DNA of 49,644 nt from positions 1 through 49,644 of IMG/VR virus record IMGVR_UViG_3300033571_004463, one strand, 5' to 3'. The position numbers were made by a program, and so were the translations under genes. This DNA comes from a virus. Under the pieces are notes generated by a model. The model ran no database searches. It was given only the letters and a program-made list of their open reading frames with translations, and had not been told where the DNA came from. Below are positions 33,501 to 42,298 of the stretch, in pieces; position 1 is the first letter of the stretch, and each line of letters begins with the position of its first letter.

Positions 33501-36500
33501 AATGTATCTGAGGGTGGTGCTGTTACATTTGAAACGCCCAATCAGATCATTGAGATTGAGAATGCTACGCCAACATCAATGGCATCAGACTTCAATATCG
33601 CTGCGCCCAAGCCTGCTATGGAGATTACTCCGACTACCGACCGATTCATTGACAACGACAATGTAGTCATCAATAATATTGAGTATGGCATTCAAGCTGA
33701 TAACAATGGTAATGTTGTTGGCTTACAACTCAAGGACGGAAGCAATCAGGTATTGACCAACCCACAGCTTTTAGTTAAGGCAGAGGCCATCAGAAATACT
33801 GAGGGTAAAGTTGCTATTACAACTGAGACGACCATCACTCCTGAAGCTCAATCACAGATTGACGCACTTAATGGTCAGATTGATGCGCTTACAAATGAGC
33901 GTGGCAGAATTGAGCAAGCTACTGCTGAGCCTGTCACTGCTGAGGCTACGCCAACTGCAGCAGAGAAAAGATTTGCAGGGAATGTACTTGCTGCTACTCG
34001 TGTTGCAGCTGAAGATTTGGGCAAGTTGGTAGCAATACTAACCAAGGCAAATAAGAATGTAAAGGTTGTTACTGATAAGGCCAAGATGGTTGCCTTCCTT
34101 GTTAAGAAGGGCTTATCTCCTGAGCAGGCTAATCAAGTGAAGGGCGTTCGCGTTGGCGATACTGTTTACATCAACCCTGATTTGGCAACTGTTGACACAC
34201 CTATCCACGAGTTTGCGCACATTTGGGGTGAGCTTTGCAAGAAACAGCGTCCTGAGTTGTGGAAGCGTGGGCTATCCTTAATTACCAAGTCAAACTACTA
34301 CAAGGATTTGTTGGCGAAAATCAAGGCTGACCCTAATATGTCAAAGTTGTACCCTACTCCTGAGGCTATCAAGGAAGAGGCTTTGATTCAGGCTATTGGT
34401 GAGCGTGGTGCTGTCATCTTTGACGACAATAAGTTGCAGTTGTTGTGGAACAATTGGGTTGCTGCGTTTGATAACTTCGTGAAGAAGCTATTGGGACTTC
34501 CGATGACTGCCGACATCACGAAGATTAAGCTCAGCGAGTTCTTAGATATGGCTGCTACTGAGGTGTTGACAGGTAAAGGAACAGGTGTCGGTGGTGAGAT
34601 GACCATTGAGAAGACCAAGGCTGCGAAGGACTTTGAGTTTCAAGTTGAGGCTTGGCATGGTAGCCCACATAGATTTGACAAGTTCTCATTATCAAAGATG
34701 GGAACAGGAGAGGGAGTTCAAGCATTTGGTTGGGGGTTGTATTTCACTGACCTAAAGAATATTGCAGAAGGTTATGCTAAAAACCTAAGCCAAACTACCT
34801 TTGATGGTAAGCCATTAGACGAGTTAGATTTTTTTGAAAACCTTTTAGGCTCATTAGATGCAGAATCTGATGAGTTTTACAATTTAGATAAAGGCACAAT
34901 AACTAATCTTAAAAAATTTAAGGCGTACATTGATAATTCTGTTGAAAAATTGCAGCAAGATATCCTTAAGATAAATAAGGATAATGTTAAATATCAAAAT
35001 TTAGCAGATAAATACAGTTATCAGGATGTAAGTAAGGATAAATTAAAAGCAGATATTGAAATACATAACCAATTTAAGCAAGTAGCCAATGCTTCTTTGG
35101 ATAAAGAAGACATGGTTAATAAAGCTTTACCTACATTTAAAGCAAAAGCAGATGCTGCCCGTAAGATGATTATGGAAATAAATAAAGGTAAAAGCAACAG
35201 GGAAAATATACTGCAATCTATTCTTGATTATGATTACAGAAGAGCCAATAGTACGCTTAATTATTACAAATACATAAAAAACAACTTTGATAAGTTTAAT
35301 CTTTCACGTAATCTTTACAATGTATCACTTCATGAAGGCAAGACTCCTGACCAATACACTTTCTTGGAATGGGATAATTCTGTAAGCAAAAAAATTAAAG
35401 ATATTGTAAAAAATAAATTAACAGAAGAGCAGTACAAAGAAGGGTTTTATGATGTTATAAAATCACTTGATATTAGTGAGGAGAGATATATTAGAAACGG
35501 GGAAGATTTGTACAATGGTCTTGTGTTAGCATTGGGTTCGCAAGAGGCTGCATCAAAATTTCTTTTAGAAAACGGCATTGATGGCATCAAATATCCTGCT
35601 GAGTCAATCTCTCGTGGCGCTACATCAGACACAGCAAGAGGGTTTAACTATGTAGTGTTTGATGAGAATGCCGTTAAGATTCAGGAAGCTATTCAATTCC
35701 AAGCTCAGCAGTCAGCCAATGACCTCGCTAAGATTGTCAATGACGCTATCAAGGCTAAGCTAACAAAGACTCAGATTGTTGACATCTTGGTTAAGCGTGG
35801 TGGCTTAACAGCTACCGAGGCAAACCAAGTGTACAATGACGTTAAGGCTAAGAATCCTATCTCAATTGCAACAGCAGGCACAACTCCTGCCGCTACCACT
35901 ACCACTGTAAAGCCGAAGAGTAAGTTCGTTGACAACATCGCCAATGCTATTGAGCAAATGGCAGGTGGTAATGTAACCCCTGAGGTGAAGGACGCTATCG
36001 TTAAAGAGATTAACACCGCTCGTCAAGCCATCAAGAAAGCTCTCATGTCTGAGATGGCATTGAAAAAGCAACTCGCTTCTATCGTAAAATCACTTGGTGT
36101 CTCAAACAAAATCACTGCGACACAGGCCAAGTCAATCATCACTGCATTCAGTAAAGTGAATGTGATGAGCGATTCATCTGTCAATAATTTTATCGACAAG
36201 GTGATGGACATCTTTGATAAGGTAAATGCCAAGACAGAAGCTGAGAATCGTTCCTCGCTTATCAGCAGTATTGCTGACCTTGCTAAGAAGGCTGCCCGTT
36301 CTGCCGTTACATCTACAGGTAAGTCACGTGCTAAATCATTGGATGCCGTAGGACAAAGCTTCTTCAGGCAAGTAAGCAAGATTGTAACGCTTGCCGCGAA
36401 TAATGACATCAATGGCATGGCCGTTATCTCTAATGACTTGGCGAATGCTCAGAATGAAATCAATGATGCCGTTCAGAAGGAGCTTAATGGCGAGCAATTG

Positions 36501-39002
36501 ACAGCTGCCGAATCTGACTTGTTGGATTTGGTATATGCGTTCGATGCATTCGGTGATATTCTTAACATGTCCGAACAAGAACTGCAAGCATTGCTTGATG
36601 ATTTGAAAAATGCGAAGAGCACTTCCATCCAATCAATGAAAGCGTTCAGACATAAGCAGGCGTTGCAGAAGAAGGCCATCGTTGATGCCACTGATAACAA
36701 AGTGAAGCAACTAAACCCTGCTATGTTCAATGCTGATGGTTCTTTGAAAGGTGAAGAACAGCGCAAGCAGAATAGAAAAGCAATCCGCAATGAGCTGAAT
36801 AAGGGTAAGGTATTCAAGGCTCTGAAGATGTACATCAATTCATTTAATCTGAAAGGTATCAATGGTCTTATCAGGACATTGGCAAATACCATACAGAATA
36901 TTGAAACGATTTCTACCATCTTAGGCAAAGGCAAAGACAAGTTCTTCATCAAGAATATTTATGATAAGCTATTCGTAGCTGAAGAGAATCAGCGAAGAGG
37001 GTATCAGAAGAATATTAAATTGATGGAAACACTAGCAAAATCTGTTGGCTTCAAAAACTTTGATGCATTGGTTGATGCACTTACTACGGGTCGTCAATAT
37101 GAGTTTGAAGTGAATGGACAAAAGTCTTTCTACGACAAGGATGAGTTGATTAGAATGTATGCGCTGAGTAAGAATAAAGAGCAGAGAGCTAAGTTGAAAA
37201 AGCAGGGGATTGATGACAACGCTTTGGCAGAAATCAAAACAATCTTAGGCCCTCAGCTAATTTCATTTGCTGACAAGGTTGTAGATTACTTATCGACTAC
37301 CTATTATGACGAGACAAATTCAGTGTATGTTTCTGAGTACAACACAAGATTGCCGAGGATTGAAAATTACTTCCCTACAATTACTGAGAAGACTGATACT
37401 ACCGCTGACATTCTATCAGGCGATTTGTCTCGAATCTTTATGGCAGATACTGCATCTGCACTTAAGCAGCGTGTTGACAAGAACTCTGACATTATCCTAA
37501 GCTTTGGGTTTATCAATGCATTGGAGGGTCACTTCCAACAGATTGAGCGATTCAAAGCATACGCCCCTACTGTACGTGAGATAAACTCTACTTTCTCTTC
37601 ACCTGCATTCAGTGCATATTTGGATGAGACAGGAACTAAGAAGTTGTTTAAGTTCTTGGTAAGCAACGCCATCTCCCCTGATGCGGGTAATCCATTCCCA
37701 ACAACGAAGAGTTCTATCTTTGATAAGTACGCAGGCTTTGCATTGGCATTCAAGCTTATTCAAATCCCTAAGCAGGCAATCTCTGCAGTCGCTGCATTTG
37801 AGGATTACCAATTCAGAAAAGGTAAGTACACTCCTGCGCTTGAGCTAATCATGTTCACTAAAGACCTAGCTGTAACGATTGCCACTTTACCTAAGCAGGT
37901 GAAGAAGGCGCGTGAAATCTCAGCGTCATTCAATGAGCGATATGAAGAGGGAATGAAGGGTAACATTGCTAGTACAACATCAGGCCGTGGTGGCCTTCGT
38001 TCTTTGAAGCAGCGTAGTGGTATCTTGAGTAAGCTATACCGAAGATTCAAGTCACTTGCATCATTGCCAACCACATTTGGGGATACGCTATCCGTGATGG
38101 GGTACATGGCCGTTTACAATAGGAATATTAAGAATGGAATGGATCCTGAACAGGCAGCCATTCTGTTTAACAACTACAACAAGACGCTTCAATCTCGTAA
38201 TGCTGTTGATAGAACTGCCCTTCAGAACAATAAAGAACCTTTGTTGAAAGCGTTCACTATGTTCGGCAGTAGCGCATTTCTTCAGATGAATAAGGTGATG
38301 CAAAGCTCATCGGCAATCATCTCTAAGTCAGCTGAATACGTTAAGACAAGAGATGCATCTAAGTTACCAACTGTTAAGGAGTACCGAGCATTTATTCTTA
38401 ACTTAGGAGTAGCGAATGCTCTGTTTGCTTGGGCATCTTATGCGTTCAAGATTATGCTTGGTGATGACGAGGATAGAGAGAAGGCGTATGATGAGATGTT
38501 GAAGGCTATGCTTGGCTTAAACTTGCTCTATCAATTGCCACTATTGGGTGATGCCATTGAGCTAGTAAACGCTGCAATTGATGGCGATGAATTATCTCTT
38601 AAAGGTACAGGTCTAAACCCATATACTACCATTGCCGTGAAAGCAATCAAGGGTATTAAGAATGATGACTACACTCAGGCTGCTAAGCCTATCTTGGAAT
38701 TGGTTGCGGGTATGTCATTTGACCCATTCATTGGGTTGTACGAATACTTTGAGGGCTCTGAGCCAACTGAAGAGAGTTTGTATAAGGTATTTGGTATCTC
38801 TAAAACGTATCAGCCTGAGTCAAATGAACTTACTCAATCTGAAATTGAAGCCATGGAGGCTGAAGACAAGAAGGAGATGAAAGAGTTTGACCCATTCTTG
38901 TATGAGTCTATCTATGGTGAGCAAGAAAGGGAAGAGAAGAGGATTAAGGAAGAGCAGAAAGCGCTCGAAAAATTATATGGAGAAGAAGAAGAGGAGGATT
39001 AA
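30528..39002 (+). CDS. Giant polyvalent protein (2824 aa): GNAT, Zn-peptidase, ADP-ribosyltransferase
   Basis: This 2824-residue multidomain protein of the polyvalent class is probably packaged and injected. Visible parts: a 13-residue exact repeat DSYELFKSGGYSK at 8-20 and 38-50; hydrophobic segments at about 362-390, 440-467, 490-515 and 603-630; a GNAT domain (about 815-890, ENRGKGIGT as acetyl-CoA loop); a metallopeptidase-like site HEFAH at 1227-1231; an ADP-ribosyltransferase (WHGSPHRF at 1376, GWGLYF at about 1401-1406, closing NYVVFDE at about 1707-1713). A long AT-rich insert lies inside the transferase. The C-terminal kilobase codes for helical regions of the large polyvalent-associated type, two hydrophobic stretches (about 2620-2645, 2661-2687) and an acidic tail. 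Confidence 0.85.
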   Translation: MNEQAIKDSYELFKSGGYSKSIDEFKSLIASNPQALNDSYELFKSGGYSKDFDSYKALMGLTAQPAPAQPDKKKVATALPSAASSSESVSTRPTEPTIATRKPQTTSFGTYGVSKPQPSTAAFTKPVAPEPESILGPVEKDVSVKRDISVNPKPLPAVAPKTTEVSNYFDKSLDIINEDLMNSEESMVVPKLNYTFGQYGFKFSEAGPMFDEVKVISPNGKEEVFSLDNWFSSSSSEEAARFKKFISENKPTSKLLEAREGQYAKPILSEEQSKENILKINADTESLSKDISEYTRLENELNARLKNIESLTPEQKTALLQSTSALELKRLEVIRKGEDIQSRTKMLNQELGNYSKMKAEQGTPIGALWNSVFVNGIGSAVSGLLRTLGASQSFGNPAMETAMKAAVKRGDFNKPRELLQATIGAESTSKEYIEDVKQKSFLGGAVLGVAESLPAMLAGPASLPALISQGADVVYQEIDKNPDAQDMPEWKKALFATTIGAVAGYLENLGFSNAIGQKGLLNGLVAKFFARGATNVSGKAFNEFVDQEVKSLIAKGVLRTTAGGLAEAETGVLQEISDVGLKEVFNAIEGNKTFETPESAGQFALQVLEAGASEAVGGIIMNSVGAVSKGYQENKFENVLDEQVNLLHQISSDPTFIDSYKLKIKEAVAEGKMTTEEGENQKASFDKMIGQLRSIPSDISPAGQKEALRLLKERDALQAKIDSSDPDLVTREKARVAEIKEKLNKISEDYAVQKPSTEESVLRDEESQVGLQEMGEGNAKGQAAPQEDKAYVTAQEVNDNVAKANPDASVLLTPDGDNLSLTAVYIGKENRGKGIGTNVLNTVKSEADRVGKKIVLDATNELDSETDLERLGNFYERNGFKRVGENKFEYAPQETVAQEEVAAEPLEQKSSRLLDAIDTARQAGTDGIDALNSALANLRGIASERVKQIGNRIDDLQQKVRDLTKSSTVPSATLSDLAGTQVNYNGESGTLNVSEGGAVTFETPNQIIEIENATPTSMASDFNIAAPKPAMEITPTTDRFIDNDNVVINNIEYGIQADNNGNVVGLQLKDGSNQVLTNPQLLVKAEAIRNTEGKVAITTETTITPEAQSQIDALNGQIDALTNERGRIEQATAEPVTAEATPTAAEKRFAGNVLAATRVAAEDLGKLVAILTKANKNVKVVTDKAKMVAFLVKKGLSPEQANQVKGVRVGDTVYINPDLATVDTPIHEFAHIWGELCKKQRPELWKRGLSLITKSNYYKDLLAKIKADPNMSKLYPTPEAIKEEALIQAIGERGAVIFDDNKLQLLWNNWVAAFDNFVKKLLGLPMTADITKIKLSEFLDMAATEVLTGKGTGVGGEMTIEKTKAAKDFEFQVEAWHGSPHRFDKFSLSKMGTGEGVQAFGWGLYFTDLKNIAEGYAKNLSQTTFDGKPLDELDFFENLLGSLDAESDEFYNLDKGTITNLKKFKAYIDNSVEKLQQDILKINKDNVKYQNLADKYSYQDVSKDKLKADIEIHNQFKQVANASLDKEDMVNKALPTFKAKADAARKMIMEINKGKSNRENILQSILDYDYRRANSTLNYYKYIKNNFDKFNLSRNLYNVSLHEGKTPDQYTFLEWDNSVSKKIKDIVKNKLTEEQYKEGFYDVIKSLDISEERYIRNGEDLYNGLVLALGSQEAASKFLLENGIDGIKYPAESISRGATSDTARGFNYVVFDENAVKIQEAIQFQAQQSANDLAKIVNDAIKAKLTKTQIVDILVKRGGLTATEANQVYNDVKAKNPISIATAGTTPAATTTTVKPKSKFVDNIANAIEQMAGGNVTPEVKDAIVKEINTARQAIKKALMSEMALKKQLASIVKSLGVSNKITATQAKSIITAFSKVNVMSDSSVNNFIDKVMDIFDKVNAKTEAENRSSLISSIADLAKKAARSAVTSTGKSRAKSLDAVGQSFFRQVSKIVTLAANNDINGMAVISNDLANAQNEINDAVQKELNGEQLTAAESDLLDLVYAFDAFGDILNMSEQELQALLDDLKNAKSTSIQSMKAFRHKQALQKKAIVDATDNKVKQLNPAMFNADGSLKGEEQRKQNRKAIRNELNKGKVFKALKMYINSFNLKGINGLIRTLANTIQNIETISTILGKGKDKFFIKNIYDKLFVAEENQRRGYQKNIKLMETLAKSVGFKNFDALVDALTTGRQYEFEVNGQKSFYDKDELIRMYALSKNKEQRAKLKKQGIDDNALAEIKTILGPQLISFADKVVDYLSTTYYDETNSVYVSEYNTRLPRIENYFPTITEKTDTTADILSGDLSRIFMADTASALKQRVDKNSDIILSFGFINALEGHFQQIERFKAYAPTVREINSTFSSPAFSAYLDETGTKKLFKFLVSNAISPDAGNPFPTTKSSIFDKYAGFALAFKLIQIPKQAISAVAAFEDYQFRKGKYTPALELIMFTKDLAVTIATLPKQVKKAREISASFNERYEEGMKGNIASTTSGRGGLRSLKQRSGILSKLYRRFKSLASLPTTFGDTLSVMGYMAVYNRNIKNGMDPEQAAILFNNYNKTLQSRNAVDRTALQNNKEPLLKAFTMFGSSAFLQMNKVMQSSSAIISKSAEYVKTRDASKLPTVKEYRAFILNLGVANALFAWASYAFKIMLGDDEDREKAYDEMLKAMLGLNLLYQLPLLGDAIELVNAAIDGDELSLKGTGLNPYTTIAVKAIKGIKNDDYTQAAKPILELVAGMSFDPFIGLYEYFEGSEPTEESLYKVFGISKTYQPESNELTQSEIEAMEAEDKKEMKEFDPFLYESIYGEQEREEKRIKEEQKALEKLYGEEEEED

Positions 39003-39409
39003 TAGCGAATGTATCGCAATCCCTTCTGCTTATCGAAGTAGCACATCATCTCAAGGTCGTTTGCAGCTCCTACACGGGGCTGCATTCCGCCGTACTTGAC
39101 GATGCCTTCGAGCTCTTCTACTTTCCCATAGATGATGCCATCCTCACAGGCCCAAATCAACATGGGGTTTAGCCGCTTGGCCATAAGGTTCGCGACCTTC
39201 TTCACTGCAACAGGTAAAGGGTAGGCGTTTCGCATTGTGCGATTCCTACCCTTCACTTCAACGTATGCTAGTGGAATATTATTGTCGTCAACAATCTTAA
39301 AGTCAATGTCCATCGCACCTAGCTTGACAGCCTTGCCGCCGAAGACCTTGGTGTATAGTTCAATTGCTTTGAGTTCTCGCAGCCTGTCCTGCTCAGTCTC
39401 GAAAATCAT
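38999..39409 (-). CDS. PD-(D/E)XK nuclease (136 aa)
   Basis: This 136-residue protein has the core GAMDIDFKIVDDNNIPLAYVEVKG, with D34/D36 before the strand and E51-V-K53, the PD-(D/E)XK catalytic set. A helical N-terminus (EQDRLRELKAIELYTKVFGG) fits. It is the most downstream gene of the leftward block, and its last four bases overlap the end of the giant rightward gene. It is probably a recombination or replication nuclease. Confidence 0.68.
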   Translation of the reverse strand: MIFETEQDRLRELKAIELYTKVFGGKAVKLGAMDIDFKIVDDNNIPLAYVEVKGRNRTMRNAYPLPVAVKKVANLMAKRLNPMLIWACEDGIIYGKVEELEGIVKYGGMQPRVGAANDLEMMCYFDKQKGLRYIRY

Positions 39410-39575
39410 CGTCGATATTTTTCAGTAAGTACCGCAGCTCCTCCATAAGTTCAAATACCTTTTCTTTAGCAACGTCTATCTCGTTATCGCAGACGTGCTC
39501 ATAAATGCAAGTGACAATGTCATGCATATCTGAGGTAATGAAACCTATCTCTTTTGCTTTTGCGGCTCTACTCAT
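39393..39575 (-). CDS. Hypothetical helical protein (60 aa)
   Basis: This 60-residue acidic protein is essentially one or two helices (SDMHDIVTCIYEHVCDNEIDVA, KEKVFELMEELRYLLKNID). It overlaps the downstream gene by 17 bases and the upstream one by four. It could be an adaptor for either neighbour; no family is recognised. Confidence 0.6.
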   Translation of the reverse strand: MSRAAKAKEIGFITSDMHDIVTCIYEHVCDNEIDVAKEKVFELMEELRYLLKNIDDDFRD

Positions 39576-40111
39576 AAGCTGAATCTGCGTGCCGTCTGTA
39601 ACATCTTCTTTACAAAGAAATCTTTCTCATTATTTGGGACACTTGTCTCAATCTCTGTAAGAAGCTCTTCGTATTTTCGTCCGATTGCAACGATGGCTTT
39701 GTTCTTCTCTTTCCACAAAGATAACAGCTTAATTTCTTCCTGCAATAGGAGGATGGTATTTTTTAATTGCTTATTCTCAGCGTCTTCCATGTCCTGAATG
39801 GGAGTATGGAACGCAGTTGAAACAATCTCAAACTTTTTTCTGACATTCCTATCCATATTCATGTACGATTCAATCGCACTTAAATGGTATATGATTGTGG
39901 TATGGTCGTACCCCATCTTGTTTCCAATCTGCTTGAGCGTGTGACCGCATGAGCGAAGAATGAATGATGATATCATCTTGGCTTCAGATACCAATCGCTC
40001 TCTTGTCCGTCGAGTGATGTCTGCGCCAATGGTTGTCTTGCAGATAAATACCAATCTCTCGTATTGATAATCAATATCCTCTAAATACTTCAGTTCTAAT
40101 TCCGTGTTCAT
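39572..40111 (-). CDS. Stand-alone DnaA domain IV-like DNA-binding protein
   Basis: In this 179-residue protein, residues 36-85 resemble the C-terminal DNA-binding domain of DnaA: SEAKMISSFILRSCGHTLKQ, then IGNKMGYDHTTIIYHLSAIE. DHTTIIYH (69-76) matches the DnaA signature DHSTVIHA. There is no AAA+ domain. The rest is a charged coiled coil (about 110-155) and a basic C-terminus. It could bind phage origin repeats or compete with host DnaA. The two TGTCGA modules in this window are candidate targets, untested. Confidence 0.75.
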   Translation of the reverse strand: MNTELELKYLEDIDYQYERLVFICKTTIGADITRRTRERLVSEAKMISSFILRSCGHTLKQIGNKMGYDHTTIIYHLSAIESYMNMDRNVRKKFEIVSTAFHTPIQDMEDAENKQLKNTILLLQEEIKLLSLWKEKNKAIVAIGRKYEELLTEIETSVPNNEKDFFVKKMLQTARRFSL

Positions 40112-40313
40112 TTAATTCTTTTATTCTAAATTCTTGTAACTTTGATAGCTTCCCATCGGGCCGTTTCACTTCGCAGAATAGCACGTCGCTATCCTTTGGT
40201 ATGGCGAGCAGGTCAGGGATGCCATTCTTATTTGTTCTAATGAGCTTGATAACGTAGTAGCCCTGCGCCTCAAGCTCTTTGATTCTCTTTGATTGTATCT
40301 GTTGCTCAGTCAT
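40071..40313 (-). CDS. VRR-NUC domain nuclease (80 aa)
   Basis: This is a minimal 80-residue VRR-NUC (PD-(D/E)XK) enzyme. The active-site set is visible: E14, GIPDLLAI with D34, CEVK with E48 and K50, and KLQEFRIKELNEHGI with Q60. Phage stand-alone VRR-NUC proteins act as structure-specific nucleases and often sit next to an SF2 helicase, as here. It overlaps the helicase stop by eight bases and the next gene by 41. Confidence 0.85.
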   Translation of the reverse strand: MTEQQIQSKRIKELEAQGYYVIKLIRTNKNGIPDLLAIPKDSDVLFCEVKRPDGKLSKLQEFRIKELNEHGIRTEVFRGY

Positions 40314-41751
40314 AGAAGTTCTTTTTAAAGTGGGCTAAGGTAAAGTCCTTCTTCTTTCTGACAGTCTTGTATATCTCGTGCTCAATGCCGTCCTTTGAGA
40401 ATACCCAATAGACATTGTTCTCAAGGCGTTCCTTGGTGGTCATCCTATCTCTCGACTGCCAATAGCTTGTGGCACTGAAGTCAATGTTGTAGTACACCAA
40501 TGCCTCGGCATTGCGCAAGGAGATTCCCTCTCGGCCGCTGACAATCTGAAGGGCGATAACCCGTTTGCCTGCGTCAAATTCAGTGAGGTCGTCCGTCATC
40601 TCATCGCCGAACACCGCCTTCAATGCCTTGAACTCTTCCTTGAATTTGTAGAAGATGCCGATGCGCTTGTCAGCGAAGTGCTCTTTAATGAACTGCGCCT
40701 TGGTGTCGTCGATAATCATTGAGTCACCGCTCTCGAACTTAATCGTACCCGAATACAATTGATGCATCTTCGACATCAGCTTGACGGGAGTGTCTGCCAA
40801 GATGGTATTCACTGCGCCCTCAATAACCAAGTCCTTCTTCAGCCTGTCAATCAGCTTGTATGTTGATGGCTTCATCTCTACCTCAAGCACGTGCTCCTCA
40901 ATCTCTACATTGAAGCCTGCTTCTGACTGCGTGTAGTTGATAGTATAGGGAGACATCGCGTCAATGATGTCCTTCTTCCCATTGCTGTAGTCATTGATGA
41001 ACATACCATTGATGCGCTTCTGTCCTACGTTGACGTAGTCGTGGCAGAACTTGTAGAAGTTAATGTACTTAGCGAACGGGTTGTTAGGGATGCCATACAC
41101 TTGGTGGTACATCTGAGAGTACGACTCAGGCGTTGGCGTTCCTGACATAAGGATAACGTATGGTGCGTTGCGAGCGATAACATTCTTCACCGCAAGGGCT
41201 CGATTGCTTGGCTTAGCAAATGCTCCTAACGAGTGCGCCTCGTCAACAACAATAGCGTCCCACTTTTTATTATGCTCTACCAAATGCAACGACTCGTAGT
41301 TAATAACCGTTAAGTCAAAGCTTGGATTGAGTAATCGATAGTCATTGGTGATACTGCCCATGGCTTTCTTCTTGGTGATGAATAGCACGTTCTCAACGGG
41401 CAACTCATCTAAGATGCCCAAACTAGTGAGCGTCTTGCCTGTTCTTACCTCCATCGCTAGGTAGATGAACCGATGTATGTTCATGATAGCAACACCCTTG
41501 GCGATGATGTGCTGCTGATAATCTCTGAACTCGACTGAACTGTATTTCTTTCCCATCTCGTTTTCGTATAGCTGTTTGTAGTGTTCGTAACTCTTCTCAA
41601 TTGAATCGTTAATTGATGCGGAGCTCCTGTATTTATTGGATACGACACCCTTATCGTCGGCTTTGGACGACGTTATAATCTTGCGCAGGGTGTCGCAGTA
41701 CTCAACCATCATCTTGTTGGAGTACATCGGCCTGCGTTCGATGATAGTCAT
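40306..41751 (-). CDS. SF2 helicase, SNF2/DEAH-type
   Basis: This 481-residue ATP-dependent DNA translocase or helicase has Walker A MEVRTGKT (about 101-108), a DEAH box VVDEAH (about 168-173), motif III LMSGTPTP (about 199-206), and motif VI YWQSRDRM (about 430-437). The N-terminal 80 residues precede the FRDYQQHII Q-motif region. It is short for a full SNF2 remodeller but typical for phage SNF2-like helicases. It probably works with the adjacent VRR-NUC nuclease in replication or recombination. Confidence 0.88.
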   Translation of the reverse strand: MTIIERRPMYSNKMMVEYCDTLRKIITSSKADDKGVVSNKYRSSASINDSIEKSYEHYKQLYENEMGKKYSSVEFRDYQQHIIAKGVAIMNIHRFIYLAMEVRTGKTLTSLGILDELPVENVLFITKKKAMGSITNDYRLLNPSFDLTVINYESLHLVEHNKKWDAIVVDEAHSLGAFAKPSNRALAVKNVIARNAPYVILMSGTPTPESYSQMYHQVYGIPNNPFAKYINFYKFCHDYVNVGQKRINGMFINDYSNGKKDIIDAMSPYTINYTQSEAGFNVEIEEHVLEVEMKPSTYKLIDRLKKDLVIEGAVNTILADTPVKLMSKMHQLYSGTIKFESGDSMIIDDTKAQFIKEHFADKRIGIFYKFKEEFKALKAVFGDEMTDDLTEFDAGKRVIALQIVSGREGISLRNAEALVYYNIDFSATSYWQSRDRMTTKERLENNVYWVFSKDGIEHEIYKTVRKKKDFTLAHFKKNFYD

Positions 41752-41921
41752 GGCTCGATTGTATGTCCTAGATGGATGAGGATATCTTTGATGAGCGTCA
41801 GCTTGTCGCCTGTGTATTCAAAGTCTTTGTCATTAACTCGAATGACTGTGTGATACTTGGATACCATCCCGCTTTGGCATAGCTCCTTTCTCTTATGTAT
41901 TTTTACCGACCGTGTACTCAT
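41748..41921 (-). CDS. Hypothetical small protein (57 aa)
   Basis: This is a 57-residue protein whose stop overlaps the helicase start (ATGA) and whose start overlaps the upstream gene by 29 bases. A shorter start (MVSKYH, at 41867) is possible. The N-terminus is basic (STRSVKIHKRKELC); the rest is alpha/beta (YHTVIRVNDKDFEYTGDKL, TLIKDILIHLG). No family is recognised. It fills what would otherwise be the one gap in this packed operon. Confidence 0.6.
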   Translation of the reverse strand: MSTRSVKIHKRKELCQSGMVSKYHTVIRVNDKDFEYTGDKLTLIKDILIHLGHTIEP

Positions 41922-42111
41922 ATAATACTTTTAATTCTTCCAATTTAATTTTCGCCACCTTTAAGCTGTCCTCAGCGTCGAGCATATCGTCACGTGTGTA
42001 ACGCTTTTCTTTTTGACTTTTGTACTGCTTATAATACCAATACGAAATCTCTTTGAGATTCGCTTCACGATTGGCGACCGCCTTCTCTGCTTTCTTTATT
42101 TCCTCAATCAT
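41893..42111 (-). CDS. Hypothetical coiled-coil protein (72 aa)
   Basis: This 72-residue protein is almost entirely helical and charged (IEEIKKAEKAVANREANLKE, then AEDSLKVAKIKLEELKVLYEY), with the look of a small antiparallel coiled coil. It overlaps its upstream neighbour by eight bases. The function is unknown. Confidence 0.6.
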   Translation of the reverse strand: MIEEIKKAEKAVANREANLKEISYWYYKQYKSQKEKRYTRDDMLDAEDSLKVAKIKLEELKVLYEYTVGKNT

Positions 42112-42298
42112 CTGACATTTCAGTTACCCAATCGGCAATTACTTCGTTGATGAGCTCCATCTCATATTGAGTGGGTTCATATTCTCTTTTGTTTACTTCG
42201 ATTGCCGACTGTTCCCAACCGTCAGCACTATACTCCATAAGAATAAAGATGTCGTGGTCTTCGGCTTCTACCTTGACCCAATATTTTTTAGGGTTCAT
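42104..42298 (-). CDS. Hypothetical acidic protein (64 aa)
   Basis: This 64-residue, very acidic protein has two N-terminal strands (YWVKVEAEDHDIFILMEYS) and a C-terminal helix (YEMELINEVIADWVTEMSDD). Small acidic early proteins like this often mimic DNA or bind host proteins, but nothing specific is recognised. It overlaps both neighbours by 4-8 bases. Confidence 0.6.
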   Translation of the reverse strand: MNPKKYWVKVEAEDHDIFILMEYSADGWEQSAIEVNKREYEPTQYEMELINEVIADWVTEMSDD

